From Ktedonobacterales bacterium (GTDB taxonomy: Bacteria; Chloroflexota; Ktedonobacteria; Ktedonobacterales; Ktedonobacteraceae): DNA of 64,000 nucleotides. The position numbers and the translations under genes are program-made. The DNA is taken from contig DAIDJF010000015.1 in NCBI GenBank assembly GCA_027451525.1, positions 22,736-86,735 of the forward strand, given 5' to 3'. The notes below the pieces were generated by a model that was given only the letters and a program-made list of their open reading frames with translations, was not told the origin of the DNA and did not search any database. How positions within the stretch are numbered: the stretch's first letter is position 1; each line of letters starts with the position of its first letter. Positions 40,213-50,475 of the stretch are shown piece after piece.

Positions 40213-40998
40213 ATGCCGACTTTCGCAGTAGAAGAGAAAGTTGCTCCAAAAAGTCTTTTACGTCATCGTCCAATAGGGGAGACCGCGAGTCAATCTGAAA
40301 CTGGACGTTCAAGCACACGAAAACGAAGTACCAATGTGACTTCAGCAATCGAGATTGTCAAACCACGAGCGTCGCGCACGCGCGATGATATTGCTGAATG
40401 GAAATATACACCTGCAAGTGAGAAAATTGCGACCGTTCCTGGCAGCCAGAGTAAAGCAAAGGGACGTACCACCCAGACAAGCTCGGTCAGCCAGGCAAAA
40501 AAAACGCTGGCGCGCCGCCGTTCTTTAGGGAAGGTACATCCGCTTTTTTATCTGGGTGGGGGTATGGTGGCGATGTTGATTTTGTGGATGATCTTGAGTG
40601 TGGTATCGGGTTGGTTTACGGCTGCATGGGACGATCTTCAGTATGGACGCCCACGCACATTTCAGATAGATGCCAGGGTGGGTCACAATGAGCAGGCGGG
40701 AACGCCAAGCCACTTTATTGCTCTTAATCTTAACGGTCATATTGAAATTATCGAGTTTCCTGGCGGAGATGCTTCCCATGCTCGCGTCTATATTGGTCCA
40801 CAACTGTATGGGTCACAGGCTGATCTGACTCCCGTCACGTTGACCTTTGCAGATGTGAATGGCGATCATAAACTGGATATGATCGTCAATTTTCAGGGAT
40901 CACATATTGTTTATATCAACTCTCAGGGTGGGTTTCGTCCGGCTCTCCCATCTGAACAGCCTCAGATCGAAGCTGCACTGCATCGCCTGGGACAGTAG
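40213..40998 (+). CDS. Hypothetical single-pass membrane protein with FG-GAP/VCBS-like segment
   Basis: Basic N-terminus, one TM segment (LFYLGGGMVAMLILWMILSVVSGWF), LTFADVNGDHKLDMIVNFQG. Confidence 0.65.
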   Translation: MPTFAVEEKVAPKSLLRHRPIGETASQSETGRSSTRKRSTNVTSAIEIVKPRASRTRDDIAEWKYTPASEKIATVPGSQSKAKGRTTQTSSVSQAKKTLARRRSLGKVHPLFYLGGGMVAMLILWMILSVVSGWFTAAWDDLQYGRPRTFQIDARVGHNEQAGTPSHFIALNLNGHIEIIEFPGGDASHARVYIGPQLYGSQADLTPVTLTFADVNGDHKLDMIVNFQGSHIVYINSQGGFRPALPSEQPQIEAALHRLGQ

Positions 40999-41815
40999 TT
41001 GCGATGAATGAGCGTACAAGCGCGTAGACTTTCTGATGTTCATTATCAGTTGTGATAACGTGACCAGAGGATTCTAGCCAGTGCAATGACTTGGGTGCGG
41101 CAGAAGTTGTTAATTGGTCAAGTTCCTCTGCGCACGTGGGGGCGACGGTCTGGTCACGTCTGCTGTGTATAATAAGAAGTGGGCCGTAAACTCTTGCTAG
41201 CTGGCGGCGATTCTTGTCGGTCAAAGCGAAAAGTTCCGCCAGTGCTGGGATGGGGAGGCGGACCATTTGTTTAATCGCGTTGACAGTTTCAGGGTTTGTG
41301 AAATCGATCTGTACGTCAGGATCACGTAATTGGGCTTGTTTCAGTACCTCGGCCTGTACTTTGGGGTTCTTAAAATTGAGGTTGGCGAGAGGATAAAACC
41401 ACTTCACAAAATAGCGTGCCAGAGGAACTATTTTGACCTGCCAGCCACCTGAGAAACGGGTGGGAGTTGAGAGCGCAACCGTCGCGATGATGCGTTCAGG
41501 ATGGCGAATGGCAAGCTGTAATGCAAGCACGCCCCCCATTGAAAGGCCAATCACCACCACATAGCGGTGACCTGCCAATTTTGTCAGTCCTTCCTCGGCA
41601 GATGCCAACCATTGTTTGCGCCCGGAAGCAATCAGAGCCTCGGGGTCACCACTATGTCCAGCAACTTGCATGCCATAGACACGTATGCCATCTGCCGCTA
41701 AAGCCTCACCTAAGCCATACATTTCGGCTGGCGTACCGCTAAAACCATGAATAAGCAGGCAGGCGCATGTGGCCTGCTCTGGCCCTAAAAAAAAAGGATC
41801 ATTGGGTTGTCCCAT
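40916..41815 (-). CDS. Alpha/beta hydrolase (Est30/monoglyceride-lipase-like)
   Basis: ACLLIHGFSGTPAEMYGLGEAL, YVVVIGLSMGGVLALQLAI, SSGHVITTDNEHQKV; true C-terminus may overlap the 3' end of the convergent gene. Confidence 0.85.
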   Translation of the reverse strand: MGQPNDPFFLGPEQATCACLLIHGFSGTPAEMYGLGEALAADGIRVYGMQVAGHSGDPEALIASGRKQWLASAEEGLTKLAGHRYVVVIGLSMGGVLALQLAIRHPERIIATVALSTPTRFSGGWQVKIVPLARYFVKWFYPLANLNFKNPKVQAEVLKQAQLRDPDVQIDFTNPETVNAIKQMVRLPIPALAELFALTDKNRRQLARVYGPLLIIHSRRDQTVAPTCAEELDQLTTSAAPKSLHWLESSGHVITTDNEHQKVYALVRSFIATTVPGDAVQLRSEAVQMGEPDETHPES

Positions 41816-41973
41816 GCTGTATTTCCTCTCAACCGATCTATTTCCTATGTGTACACTAACATGCCGAGAGGGAACATATCAAGGTGTGATGCCAAACGAC
41901 GCGGATTACCAAGGTAGTGGTTGTGCGTTTGCTCGTTTCTTGGCTTCCGTTTGGTCACCCATGAGGGATTCAA

Positions 41974-44484
41974 TTATGGCGTTGCGTTCTGGCCCATCCG
42001 GTATTTGAGATCATAGTGCAGGATGAACGTCAGGTCGGTGTTGTCTAGTGCATAGTGTTCTGCCAGGATACGGTCAATGCTATCGAGTAGCGGTTTGGAG
42101 TGGACCATCGCATACTCTTCAAGTTCGATAGATGTGCCACAGCGGGCATGGTTACGAGCGGTTTTGATGTTACGAGTGCTTATACGTTTGTGGGCGACAA
42201 TATCTTGTTCTAGCTGTTGGGCGAGATGGACTAAGCGGTTGTTTGTGAGCAGTGTTTTGGCAAGTGGAAATGATTTGACCAGTGCGTGTGCGAGGTGAAA
42301 TCCATCGGCATAGGTTGCGAACCAGAGATAGAAGAGACTGCTATTCATCAGTGCCATGACGATATAGGCCGTATCGCTATCGTGGAAAAAGAGCAGACGT
42401 CCATGAGGAGGAGTCATGACGATACCATTTTTGCAATAGAATGGGATGCGCAGAGTGGCTTTTGTCCAATAATTTGTTGCCTCTTGATAATAAAGGGTGT
42501 GCTGTGTCGGTTTGGAGCTTACGAGATCGGCGAGAGTAGCATGGTGTGCATGTTCAATGAGTTTATGCAGAACAGTTTCCTGAAGCGGTGAGGCGAGTTT
42601 GGGAAAAACAGAGGGTTTGATCGTACATTGGACTGGTGTAAAGGAAATCAGGGAAAACAGGTGTGGACGTTCAAGAGCGTACCAGCGTTGGATGTGTGTG
42701 ACGTAAAGTGTGTTAGGTGTAGAGGGATGATGACGGGCAAGGAGAAGCGAGAGACGTTGAAAGGCATCCTCAAAGAGGCGAGAAGGGAATATTTCAAAGT
42801 TTGCTAACCAGAGTGATGCAGTTTGTTGGGTGAGCAGTCGGCGTACCCACGCAAAGCGTTTACTGCTACAGAGGCTCAAAGGAACGATGAGACCGAGATA
42901 GCTCTTGCCAGGGCGGCAGAGGGCGAGAGATCGTTCGATGGCGATGGCATAGAGATTGCCAGAAGAGGGTATTTCTGGCTCCTGTTTGATGTGTGATTGG
43001 TGGTATTCGATATAAGGCGGGTTGCCAATGATGACATCGAAGCCACCGCGCTGCATAATTGTGGGGAACTCATTCGCCCAATGAAAAGGAGTGCCATCGG
43101 TGGGAGATTGCGTAACGATTTCGTCTTCACATGTTCTGAGAGAGCCTGCAAAAGCATTGCCCATACGTAGTGTCTGTTGCATATCGGGCAAGTGGATTAC
43201 TTGATGGGGATGAGTGACTTGAGCCAGGATAGTGAGTAGCAGGCGTTGTTTGCAGACTTCGAGCGCATCTTCCATGATATCAACGCCATAGAGATTATTG
43301 CGCACGATAGTTGTGTGTACAAAATGCGCGGTATTTGCATATTGTCTTACCGTGGAGAGTAGCGTGTGGCAAGCATTGTAGAGAGGGTGAGAGCAAGGAG
43401 TTCTGGTGAGATGAAGAGATATTTGTGTCAGACAGGCATGATAGAGTGGGGCCAACGTGTGGAGGGCAGCGAGGAGAAATGCACCAGAGCCGCAGGTAGG
43501 ATCGAGAATGGTCATACGTGAAAGCGTGGTATAGAAGAGATAGGCCAGATCGAGGGTTGGCAACTGTTCGAGCACGTCCAGTGCCAATTGTGGTAAGTGT
43601 AATTGAGCGGTAATGAGATCATCAATGGTGAGAAGATGTTGGGCCATAATTTGGTCATGTAGTTGCTGATAACGCGCATTACGCTCTTGATATTCATAGG
43701 TGGTTTCATGTGGAAGGAGCGTTGCGTTACGCAGTGTCACCTGAATATAGTGGTCTGGATTGGCGCGCAGGAGAAGCCAGAGTAAGCCGTGTTGCGTAAA
43801 GAGGTGCGGGGCTTGCTGAGCGATTGTGTAAAAAAGCTGAGGGATGATAGTATTTTTAGCAATATAAGCGGTGACATCGTCTTGTGTATAGTAGGAACCG
43901 GATAAGCGGCGATTGCTCTGTTGTTCATAGGGGTAGCTCAGGATAGCGGGGAAGAGATCGTGATCGTCGTCAGGAACTCCATTTGTGAGATGCCAACGAT
44001 AGCGGGCAAGAAAGGCGAAAAGCTGTTCAAAAGCACTATCACTGATATGTAGTACGCAAGGCTGCTGTTCTAGCGCATGTGGAGAGAAGAGTGCAAGCTG
44101 TAAGGATGGTAAATGACCAGATGATGCTCTTGATATTTTGTGAGGCTGCACGCCGAAGTGATAAAACAGTGGTAACAGGAAATAGCGGTAGAATGAGCCA
44201 TCAACGTGTGTTGCATGCATACGTTGGAGATGATTGCTGAGGTAGTGTGTATCATTGTCAAGCAACCCCTGGTGTTGTAGAAAATGCAAGAATAGTAAGC
44301 GTTGTAACAGCCGTGCGGCGTAGTATGGGCGTTCATTGGCGATTGGTAGGTCGTGAATAGCGTTGAGAAGTTGTTCATAATGAGGTTGAAGGGCATGGTA
44401 AAAGTGTTTAGTGACAGAAGAAGTCGTTGTAGTCATGCATTGTGTTGGCATAGAGTGACCTTTTAAAATCGATGAAGACAACAC
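41974..44484 (-). CDS. N6-adenine DNA methylase (Eco57I/BREX-PglX-like MTase fold), solitary
   Basis: MTILDPTCGSGAFLLAALHTL and FDVIIGNPPYIEYHQSH motifs; no restriction partner visible. Likely start at MPTQCMTTTTSS. Confidence 0.85.
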   Translation of the reverse strand: MLSSSILKGHSMPTQCMTTTTSSVTKHFYHALQPHYEQLLNAIHDLPIANERPYYAARLLQRLLFLHFLQHQGLLDNDTHYLSNHLQRMHATHVDGSFYRYFLLPLFYHFGVQPHKISRASSGHLPSLQLALFSPHALEQQPCVLHISDSAFEQLFAFLARYRWHLTNGVPDDDHDLFPAILSYPYEQQSNRRLSGSYYTQDDVTAYIAKNTIIPQLFYTIAQQAPHLFTQHGLLWLLLRANPDHYIQVTLRNATLLPHETTYEYQERNARYQQLHDQIMAQHLLTIDDLITAQLHLPQLALDVLEQLPTLDLAYLFYTTLSRMTILDPTCGSGAFLLAALHTLAPLYHACLTQISLHLTRTPCSHPLYNACHTLLSTVRQYANTAHFVHTTIVRNNLYGVDIMEDALEVCKQRLLLTILAQVTHPHQVIHLPDMQQTLRMGNAFAGSLRTCEDEIVTQSPTDGTPFHWANEFPTIMQRGGFDVIIGNPPYIEYHQSHIKQEPEIPSSGNLYAIAIERSLALCRPGKSYLGLIVPLSLCSSKRFAWVRRLLTQQTASLWLANFEIFPSRLFEDAFQRLSLLLARHHPSTPNTLYVTHIQRWYALERPHLFSLISFTPVQCTIKPSVFPKLASPLQETVLHKLIEHAHHATLADLVSSKPTQHTLYYQEATNYWTKATLRIPFYCKNGIVMTPPHGRLLFFHDSDTAYIVMALMNSSLFYLWFATYADGFHLAHALVKSFPLAKTLLTNNRLVHLAQQLEQDIVAHKRISTRNIKTARNHARCGTSIELEEYAMVHSKPLLDSIDRILAEHYALDNTDLTFILHYDLKYRMGQNATP

Positions 44485-44681
44485 GCTTTATGTATTCTCA
44501 AATGATATACAATACGCATTTCTGGCTTGCAAATTCATCTGTTGCGTGGTACACTGCGCAATAGATTTGCGATTTGACAAGTGTGGCTAAAAAGCTATCT
44601 GTGCGAGATTCGCCCTGATGGTATCTTCTTTCCTTATAGTATCACGTTCTGTTGCCACTAGAGAACCGTGAGGTGTGAGAA

Positions 44682-46112
44682 ATGTTATTAACGATCTCGA
44701 CAACGCAGCAACCTGCAACGGATCTGGGGTATCTGCTGCATAAAAATCCCGCGCATGTACAGTCATTTGCGTTAAATTTTGGTCAGGCCCATGTGTTTTA
44801 TCCCGAAGCAACTGATGAAGCTTGTACAGCGGCGTTGTTGCTAGATGTTGATAGCGTTGCGCTGGTGCGTAACAAGGATAACGCTGCTCTTGATCAATAC
44901 GTGAATGATCGCCCTTATGTGGCCTCATCTTTTATGAGTGTGGCAATAGCGGATATCTTTGGGTCAGCTCTCAATGGGAGGTGCACAAAACGACCAGAGT
45001 TGGTTGAGCGCGAGATGCTCTTACGTGTATGTGTGACAGTGATTGCCTGTCGTGCGGGCGAGTCACTTTTGCGACGTATGTTTGAGCCGTTGGGTTACAC
45101 GGTGACGCTAACGCAACACATGCTTGATGACCATTATCCAGCATGGGGGATGAGCCATTACTATACATTAACAGTGGAAGCGGTTTGCCGGGTAAAAGAT
45201 TTGTTAACGCATCTCTATGTGTTATTACCAGTCATGGATGATGAAAAACACTATTACATTGGTGATGACGAGGTCAAGAAGCTTCTGTTGCGGGGAAAGG
45301 GCTGGTTAGAGACGCATCCCGAACGCGAGCAGATTGCGTATCGCTACTTGCGTCATCAACAGAGCCTGGCACGCCAGGCCCTGGCGCGTCTCGTGCTTGA
45401 GGAAGAAGAGGATGATGTAGTGGAGGCTGCTGAAGAGGCAAGCACTATGAAGAGTACAAGTGCATTGCCAGAACTGAATCAGGAAAAGCCTGCGTATCTC
45501 CATCAACTTCGTCTTGAGCGCGTTCTGGCTGTATTAAAAGAGCATGGGGCAAGAAGTGTGCTTGATCTGGGCTGTGGTGAGGGCCGCTTACTAAAACTGT
45601 TAATGCAAGAGCGTAGTTTTGAGCGTATTGTAGGCATGGACGTTGCGTATCGCATTTTAGAGAAGGCACGCCAACGGCTACATTTGGAGCATACAACGGA
45701 GAAACAGCTTGCGCGCGTCAAGATTATGCATGGTTCATTGACGTATCGTGATAAACGGTTGGAGGGATACGATGCGGCGGCTGTCGTGGAGGTGATTGAG
45801 CATCTGGATGCACCACGGCTGCGAGCCTTTGAGCGTGTGTTGTTTGAATTTGCGCATCCAGGTTTGGTGGTAATAACTACGCCAAATGCTGAGTATAATG
45901 TCAAATTTGCGACATTACATGCAGGGACATTTCGTCACAGCGATCACCGTTTTGAGTGGACGCGGCAGCAGTTTCAGCAGTGGGCGACGCAGGTGGCCGC
46001 GCGTTTTGGCTATGCAGTGGTTTTTGAGGCGATTGGGCCAGAAGATGAGCTTGTTGGAGGACCATCGCAAATGGCAGTGTTTAACGTAATCAGTGATGTT
46101 GAGAGAAGGTGA
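44682..46112 (+). CDS. hen1: 3'-terminal RNA ribose 2'-O-methyltransferase Hen1
   Basis: Two-part protein; C-terminal SVLDLGCGEGRLLKLLMQ...VVEVIEHLDAPRLRAFERVLFEFAHPGLVVITTPNAEYNVKF...FRHSDHRFEWTRQQFQQW typical of bacterial Hen1. Confidence 0.93.
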   Translation: MLLTISTTQQPATDLGYLLHKNPAHVQSFALNFGQAHVFYPEATDEACTAALLLDVDSVALVRNKDNAALDQYVNDRPYVASSFMSVAIADIFGSALNGRCTKRPELVEREMLLRVCVTVIACRAGESLLRRMFEPLGYTVTLTQHMLDDHYPAWGMSHYYTLTVEAVCRVKDLLTHLYVLLPVMDDEKHYYIGDDEVKKLLLRGKGWLETHPEREQIAYRYLRHQQSLARQALARLVLEEEEDDVVEAAEEASTMKSTSALPELNQEKPAYLHQLRLERVLAVLKEHGARSVLDLGCGEGRLLKLLMQERSFERIVGMDVAYRILEKARQRLHLEHTTEKQLARVKIMHGSLTYRDKRLEGYDAAAVVEVIEHLDAPRLRAFERVLFEFAHPGLVVITTPNAEYNVKFATLHAGTFRHSDHRFEWTRQQFQQWATQVAARFGYAVVFEAIGPEDELVGGPSQMAVFNVISDVERR

Positions 46113-46115
46113 CAG

Positions 46116-48695
46116 ATGCGCGTAACAATTCCTGAACTTGCGCTGGTAGTGCTGATTGGTCCATCGGGTTCTGGCAAATCTACTTTTGCGCGTCAACATT
46201 TCAAAGCAACTGAAGTACTTTCCTCCGATTATTGTCGGGGTCTGGTTGCTGATGATGAGAATGACCAGAGTGTAAGCAAAGAAGCCTTTGAAATACTGCA
46301 TTTTATTGCTGCCAAACGCCTGGCGGCTGGCAAACTCACTGTGATTGATGCAACGAATGTGCAGCCAGAGGCACGGAAGCCGCTGCTAGCACTGGCATGT
46401 GAGTATCACTGTTTAGCGGTCGCCATTGTTTTTAACATGTCCGAAAAAGTTTGTCATGAGCGCAATAGCCAGCGAGCTGATCGTCAGTTCGGACCACATG
46501 TCGTGCGGCAACATGTACGCTATTTGCGGCGTTCATTGCATGATTTGCGGCGAGAAGGCTTCCGTGATGTATATGTTTGCTCTTCACCAGAGGAGGTTGA
46601 TGCGGTCACGATTGAGCGGCAGCCATTATGGACAAATCTCAAACGGGAACACGGGCCTTTTGATATTATTGGCGATATACATGGTTGTTTTGATGAGTTG
46701 TGTTTGCTGTTGGCGCAACTGGGCTATCGTATTGAACGGAATGTAGAGGCCACGTCCGCTGAAAATGCATTGCGCGTGGAGGCTCCGCCGGGGCGAAAAG
46801 CAATTTTTCTGGGTGATCTGGTAGATCGTGGGCCAGCAACGCCTGATGTGTTGCGCCTTGTGATGAGTATGGTTGCCGCTGGGAGTGCGCTCTGTGTTCC
46901 TGGCAATCACGATGCAAAACTGTTACGCAAGCTGCGTGGTCATAACGTGCAAATTACGCACGGCATAGCGGAAACATTGGCCCAAATGGAGTTGGAGAGT
47001 GCAGCTTTTAAGGAACAGGTGGCGAATTTTCTGGATTCGCTCATCAGCCATTATGTGCTCGACGAGGGGAAACTGGTTGTAGCGCACGCGGGTATTAAAG
47101 AGACGATGCAGGGACGAAGTTCACGTGCCGTGCGTGAATTTGCACTGTTTGGGGAAACGACGGGTGAGACAGACGAGGCTGGTTTACCAATTCGCTATAA
47201 TTGGGCGGCAGAGTATCGCGGTAAAGCAATGGTTGTGTATGGGCATACGGTTGTGCCCGAACCTTTGTGGCTCAACCATACTGTCAATATTGATACAGGG
47301 TGCGTCTTTGGGGGGAAACTGACCGCTTTGCGTTACCCTGAAATGGAGACACTCTCGGTTCCTGCCTTGCGTGTCTATCGTGAGCCATTGAAGCCATTAG
47401 GTGTGCAGGAGACAGCCGATGTGCCGACGTTAACGATGCAGCAACAGCATGACGATGTGTTGGATGTCGGCGATGTGTTGGGGAAACGTTTGATTGAAAC
47501 GCGCCTGTCGCCGAGAATTACGATTCGCGAAGAGAATGCAAGTGCGGCTTTAGAAGTAATGAGCCGTTTTGCTGCTAATCCAAAGTGGTTGATCTATCTG
47601 CCACCAACGATGTCACCGTGTGAAACCAGCAAGGAGGCGGGTTTATTGGAGCATCCCGCGCAAGCTTTCGCCTATTATCGTGAAGAGGGCATACAGCAAG
47701 TTGTGTGTGAAGAGAAGCACATGGGATCACGCGCTGTCGTGATTGTGTGCCGCGATGAGGATAGTGCGCGCAGACGTTTTGGCATTGTAGATGAGGGATG
47801 TGGTATCTGTTATACGCGCACAGGGCGACGATTTTTTGATGATCGTGCGTTGGAAGCAGGATTGTTGGAGCGTGTAAGAGAAGCTCTGGATAAGGCGCAT
47901 TTCTGGGAGGAACAGCAAACGGATTGGGTATGTTTAGATTGTGAACTGATGCCCTGGTCTGTGAAAGCGCAGGAGTTGGTATTGCGCCAATATGCTGCGG
48001 TTGGGGCATCTGCACATGCTGTTCTGAGTTCCAAGGTAGTCGCTTTAGAACAGGCACAGCGGCGTGGGCAAGATATGGGAGTGTTGCTTGAAACTTACCA
48101 GCAACGTTATACGTCGGCAGAGCTGTATGTAGATGCGTATCGTCGCTATTGCTGGCCTGTAAATGCGCTTACCGATCTCAAGTTAGCCCCGTTTCATGTG
48201 CTGGCAACACAAGGGATGGTGCATACCGATAAAAATCACCTCTGGCATATGGAGACTATTGCGTCTATCTGCCGTGCTGATGAGGATCTGTTGCTGGCAA
48301 CACCGTATCATGTAGTGGATGTGCGTGATACGCAGGACTGTGAGGCTGGTATTGCATGGTGGGAGCAATTGACCGCACGTGGTGGCGAGGGTATGGTAGT
48401 AAAGCCGCTCGACTTTATTGCACAGGGACGACGTGGCATGGCACAACCAGCAGTCAAATGCCGGGGAAAAGAGTATCTGCGTATCATCTATGGTCCCGAC
48501 TATGATATGGCAGAGAATTTGGAGCGGCTACGGCTGCGTAAGTTGAGTTTTAAGCGTTCATTAGCGATGCGTGAGTTTGCTCTGGGCCTTGAGGCATTGG
48601 AACGTTTCGTGAAGGAAGAACCGTTGCGGCGTGTACACGAGTGTGTTTTTGGCGTGCTGGCACTGGAGAGCGAGCCAGTAGATCCGCGCTTGTGA
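46116..48695 (+). CDS. pnkp: Polynucleotide kinase-phosphatase-ligase of the bacterial RNA-repair system
   Basis: LIGPSGSGKSTFARQHF (kinase), GDIHGCFDELCLLLAQLGY/GDLVDRGPATPDVL/PGNHDAKLLRKLRG (metallophosphatase), CEEKHMGSRAVVIVCRD (ligase-like nucleotidyltransferase). Confidence 0.94.
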   Translation: MRVTIPELALVVLIGPSGSGKSTFARQHFKATEVLSSDYCRGLVADDENDQSVSKEAFEILHFIAAKRLAAGKLTVIDATNVQPEARKPLLALACEYHCLAVAIVFNMSEKVCHERNSQRADRQFGPHVVRQHVRYLRRSLHDLRREGFRDVYVCSSPEEVDAVTIERQPLWTNLKREHGPFDIIGDIHGCFDELCLLLAQLGYRIERNVEATSAENALRVEAPPGRKAIFLGDLVDRGPATPDVLRLVMSMVAAGSALCVPGNHDAKLLRKLRGHNVQITHGIAETLAQMELESAAFKEQVANFLDSLISHYVLDEGKLVVAHAGIKETMQGRSSRAVREFALFGETTGETDEAGLPIRYNWAAEYRGKAMVVYGHTVVPEPLWLNHTVNIDTGCVFGGKLTALRYPEMETLSVPALRVYREPLKPLGVQETADVPTLTMQQQHDDVLDVGDVLGKRLIETRLSPRITIREENASAALEVMSRFAANPKWLIYLPPTMSPCETSKEAGLLEHPAQAFAYYREEGIQQVVCEEKHMGSRAVVIVCRDEDSARRRFGIVDEGCGICYTRTGRRFFDDRALEAGLLERVREALDKAHFWEEQQTDWVCLDCELMPWSVKAQELVLRQYAAVGASAHAVLSSKVVALEQAQRRGQDMGVLLETYQQRYTSAELYVDAYRRYCWPVNALTDLKLAPFHVLATQGMVHTDKNHLWHMETIASICRADEDLLLATPYHVVDVRDTQDCEAGIAWWEQLTARGGEGMVVKPLDFIAQGRRGMAQPAVKCRGKEYLRIIYGPDYDMAENLERLRLRKLSFKRSLAMREFALGLEALERFVKEEPLRRVHECVFGVLALESEPVDPRL

Positions 48696-48714
48696 GATAA
48701 AGCAGATGGGTAGT

Positions 48715-48751
48715 GAGAGCATTCCAGCAGGTAGTTGCCAGGAATGCTCTC
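48715..48751. terminator. Terminator-like inverted repeat between convergent genes
   Basis: GAGAGCATTCC ... GGAATGCTCTC. Confidence 0.6.
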
Positions 48752-48762
48752 ATAACTTAGAT

Positions 48763-49254
48763 TTATTCGACTTCAAAGTATTGTTCAATCAGCTCAAAAT
48801 GCTCCGCGTCGTGTCCACACATGTCGGAGATAAGGGCACATATGGTCAGTGTTTCCTCACGGCTCCAAGGCGCACGCACGATTTCATCAAGTTTTTGGTC
48901 ATTAAGATCATCGGCAACAAGGTGCTGCAGGCGTGAATGTACCTCTTCCCAATAAGTGCGTACTCGTGGCAATGACTGCGAAGCATTTGCCTTGCGATCT
49001 TTCTCGTTAGCTTCATCTCCTGAAGGTGTTACAGGTGGTAGTGGCTGGTCATGCAGGCAGGCAACGATAAGGGCATGTGTAGCCGCTTTCCAGTGGCTCA
49101 TATGGGCAAGAAAGTCCTTAATAGACCAGTCTTCTGGTGTGAAAGGGGTTTGTTGCTCTTCGTCATTCAAGCTAGTAATCAAGCGTCTAAAGCGTTCAAG
49201 GTCGTTTTGTAGTTCGTCAGTGAGTTCAGTTCGGGTTAAATGTTGGGTTGTCAT
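48763..49254 (-). CDS. DinB/ClbS-like family protein
   Basis: LTDELQNDLERFRRLITSLNDEEQQTPFTPEDWSIKDFLAHMSHWKAATHALIVACL. Confidence 0.7.
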   Translation of the reverse strand: MTTQHLTRTELTDELQNDLERFRRLITSLNDEEQQTPFTPEDWSIKDFLAHMSHWKAATHALIVACLHDQPLPPVTPSGDEANEKDRKANASQSLPRVRTYWEEVHSRLQHLVADDLNDQKLDEIVRAPWSREETLTICALISDMCGHDAEHFELIEQYFEVE

Positions 49255-49487
49255 TGCTCTTGCTCCTTTTGTTCTGTATTGCTAACGAGCAACTAGTGAA
49301 ACTTATCCTTTGGACTGGTACCTTAAAGATAGGTGTGCGACAGTATCAACGACATCATTGGGATTATACAATAGGCTAAGGAACGCAAACGCCACGTTCT
49401 GAAAGTGACACGCATTATGAGGACAAAAGGTTATTGCGCCTGGTTGTCTGATGTTAGCATGATGCGTGATAGAAAAGAGACCGCGCT

Positions 49488-49871
49488 ATGAATTTGTCAT
49501 TGCTCCCTGATCAGCTAGCCGTATGTCGTTTTTTGCCAGAGCAAGAAGTTCCCGCATGGGTCTGGCAGCAGAGAAAATTTCTGTCAGTTACTTATACACA
49601 GGATGAGTTATCTATTGTGTGCCTGAGCCAGCAGATTCCCACGCAGGCATACGAGGTGCGCTGCGAGAGGGATTGGCGTGCAATCAAGGTGCAAGGGCCA
49701 TTAGATTTTGCGCTGACGGGTATTTTAGCACGCCTGCTTGTACCACTTGCGGAAGCTGGTATTCCAGTTTTTGCGTTATCTACGTTTGATACAGATTATA
49801 TTTTGATCAAAGAGCAGCAATGTGAGCAAGCGAGGAGTGTATTAGAGCAAGGGGGGCATTGTTTTCTGTAG
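49488..49871 (+). CDS. ACT-domain protein
   Basis: ALTGILARLLVPLAEAGIPVFALSTFDTDYILIKEQQCEQARSVLEQGGH. Confidence 0.8.
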   Translation: MNLSLLPDQLAVCRFLPEQEVPAWVWQQRKFLSVTYTQDELSIVCLSQQIPTQAYEVRCERDWRAIKVQGPLDFALTGILARLLVPLAEAGIPVFALSTFDTDYILIKEQQCEQARSVLEQGGHCFL

Positions 49872-49977
49872 GGCAGAGAGGCAAAAATGTGAACTGAACC
49901 AAAAAGCAAGCGTTGTCCGTGTTAAGAGAAAGGTTTTGTAGAAAGAGACACACTAGTATATAGAGGGAGATACAGGT

Positions 49978-50295
49978 ATGGTTATCACGTTGACGACCTT
50001 GATTGTCTGGCTTATCATTGCAGCTCTTGTTGGCCTGATTGGGGAATTATTGGCTCGACGGCGTGCTCCCGATGGTTTTATCGGTGCAATTATTGTGGGT
50101 TTTATTGCCATTTTTCTGATTGTGGGCGTGTTTCACTTTTCGATTGCCGGTGAACCCGTGATTGCAGGTGTACCATTGGTAAGTTCGATCATTGCGGCAG
50201 CAATTCTTGTTGCGCTTTGGAGTGCTTTTGCCTATCCGCGCTACGTACGCTATTACCGACGTGGTGGGTATGTAAGAAGGAGGCGTTTTTTTTAG
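49978..50295 (+). CDS. GlsB/YeaQ/YmgE-like small membrane protein
   Basis: Small three-TM protein with LVGLIGELLARRRAPDGFIGAIIVGFIAIFL. Confidence 0.65.
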   Translation: MVITLTTLIVWLIIAALVGLIGELLARRRAPDGFIGAIIVGFIAIFLIVGVFHFSIAGEPVIAGVPLVSSIIAAAILVALWSAFAYPRYVRYYRRGGYVRRRRFF

Positions 50296-50475
50296 ATAAA
50301 AGTGCCTGTTACATATAGGTGTGATGAGAGTAGTTCATTGCACCTATTTTTAATGGGTATAAGCTGGTGCTGTCTTCTACGGAGCAGATGATCGTGAGGG
50401 GTACACTTTGTAGGTTGGAAACGTCTTGTATGTATACAATGAGAAATAATAGTACCAAATATGGGGTTATGAAGA

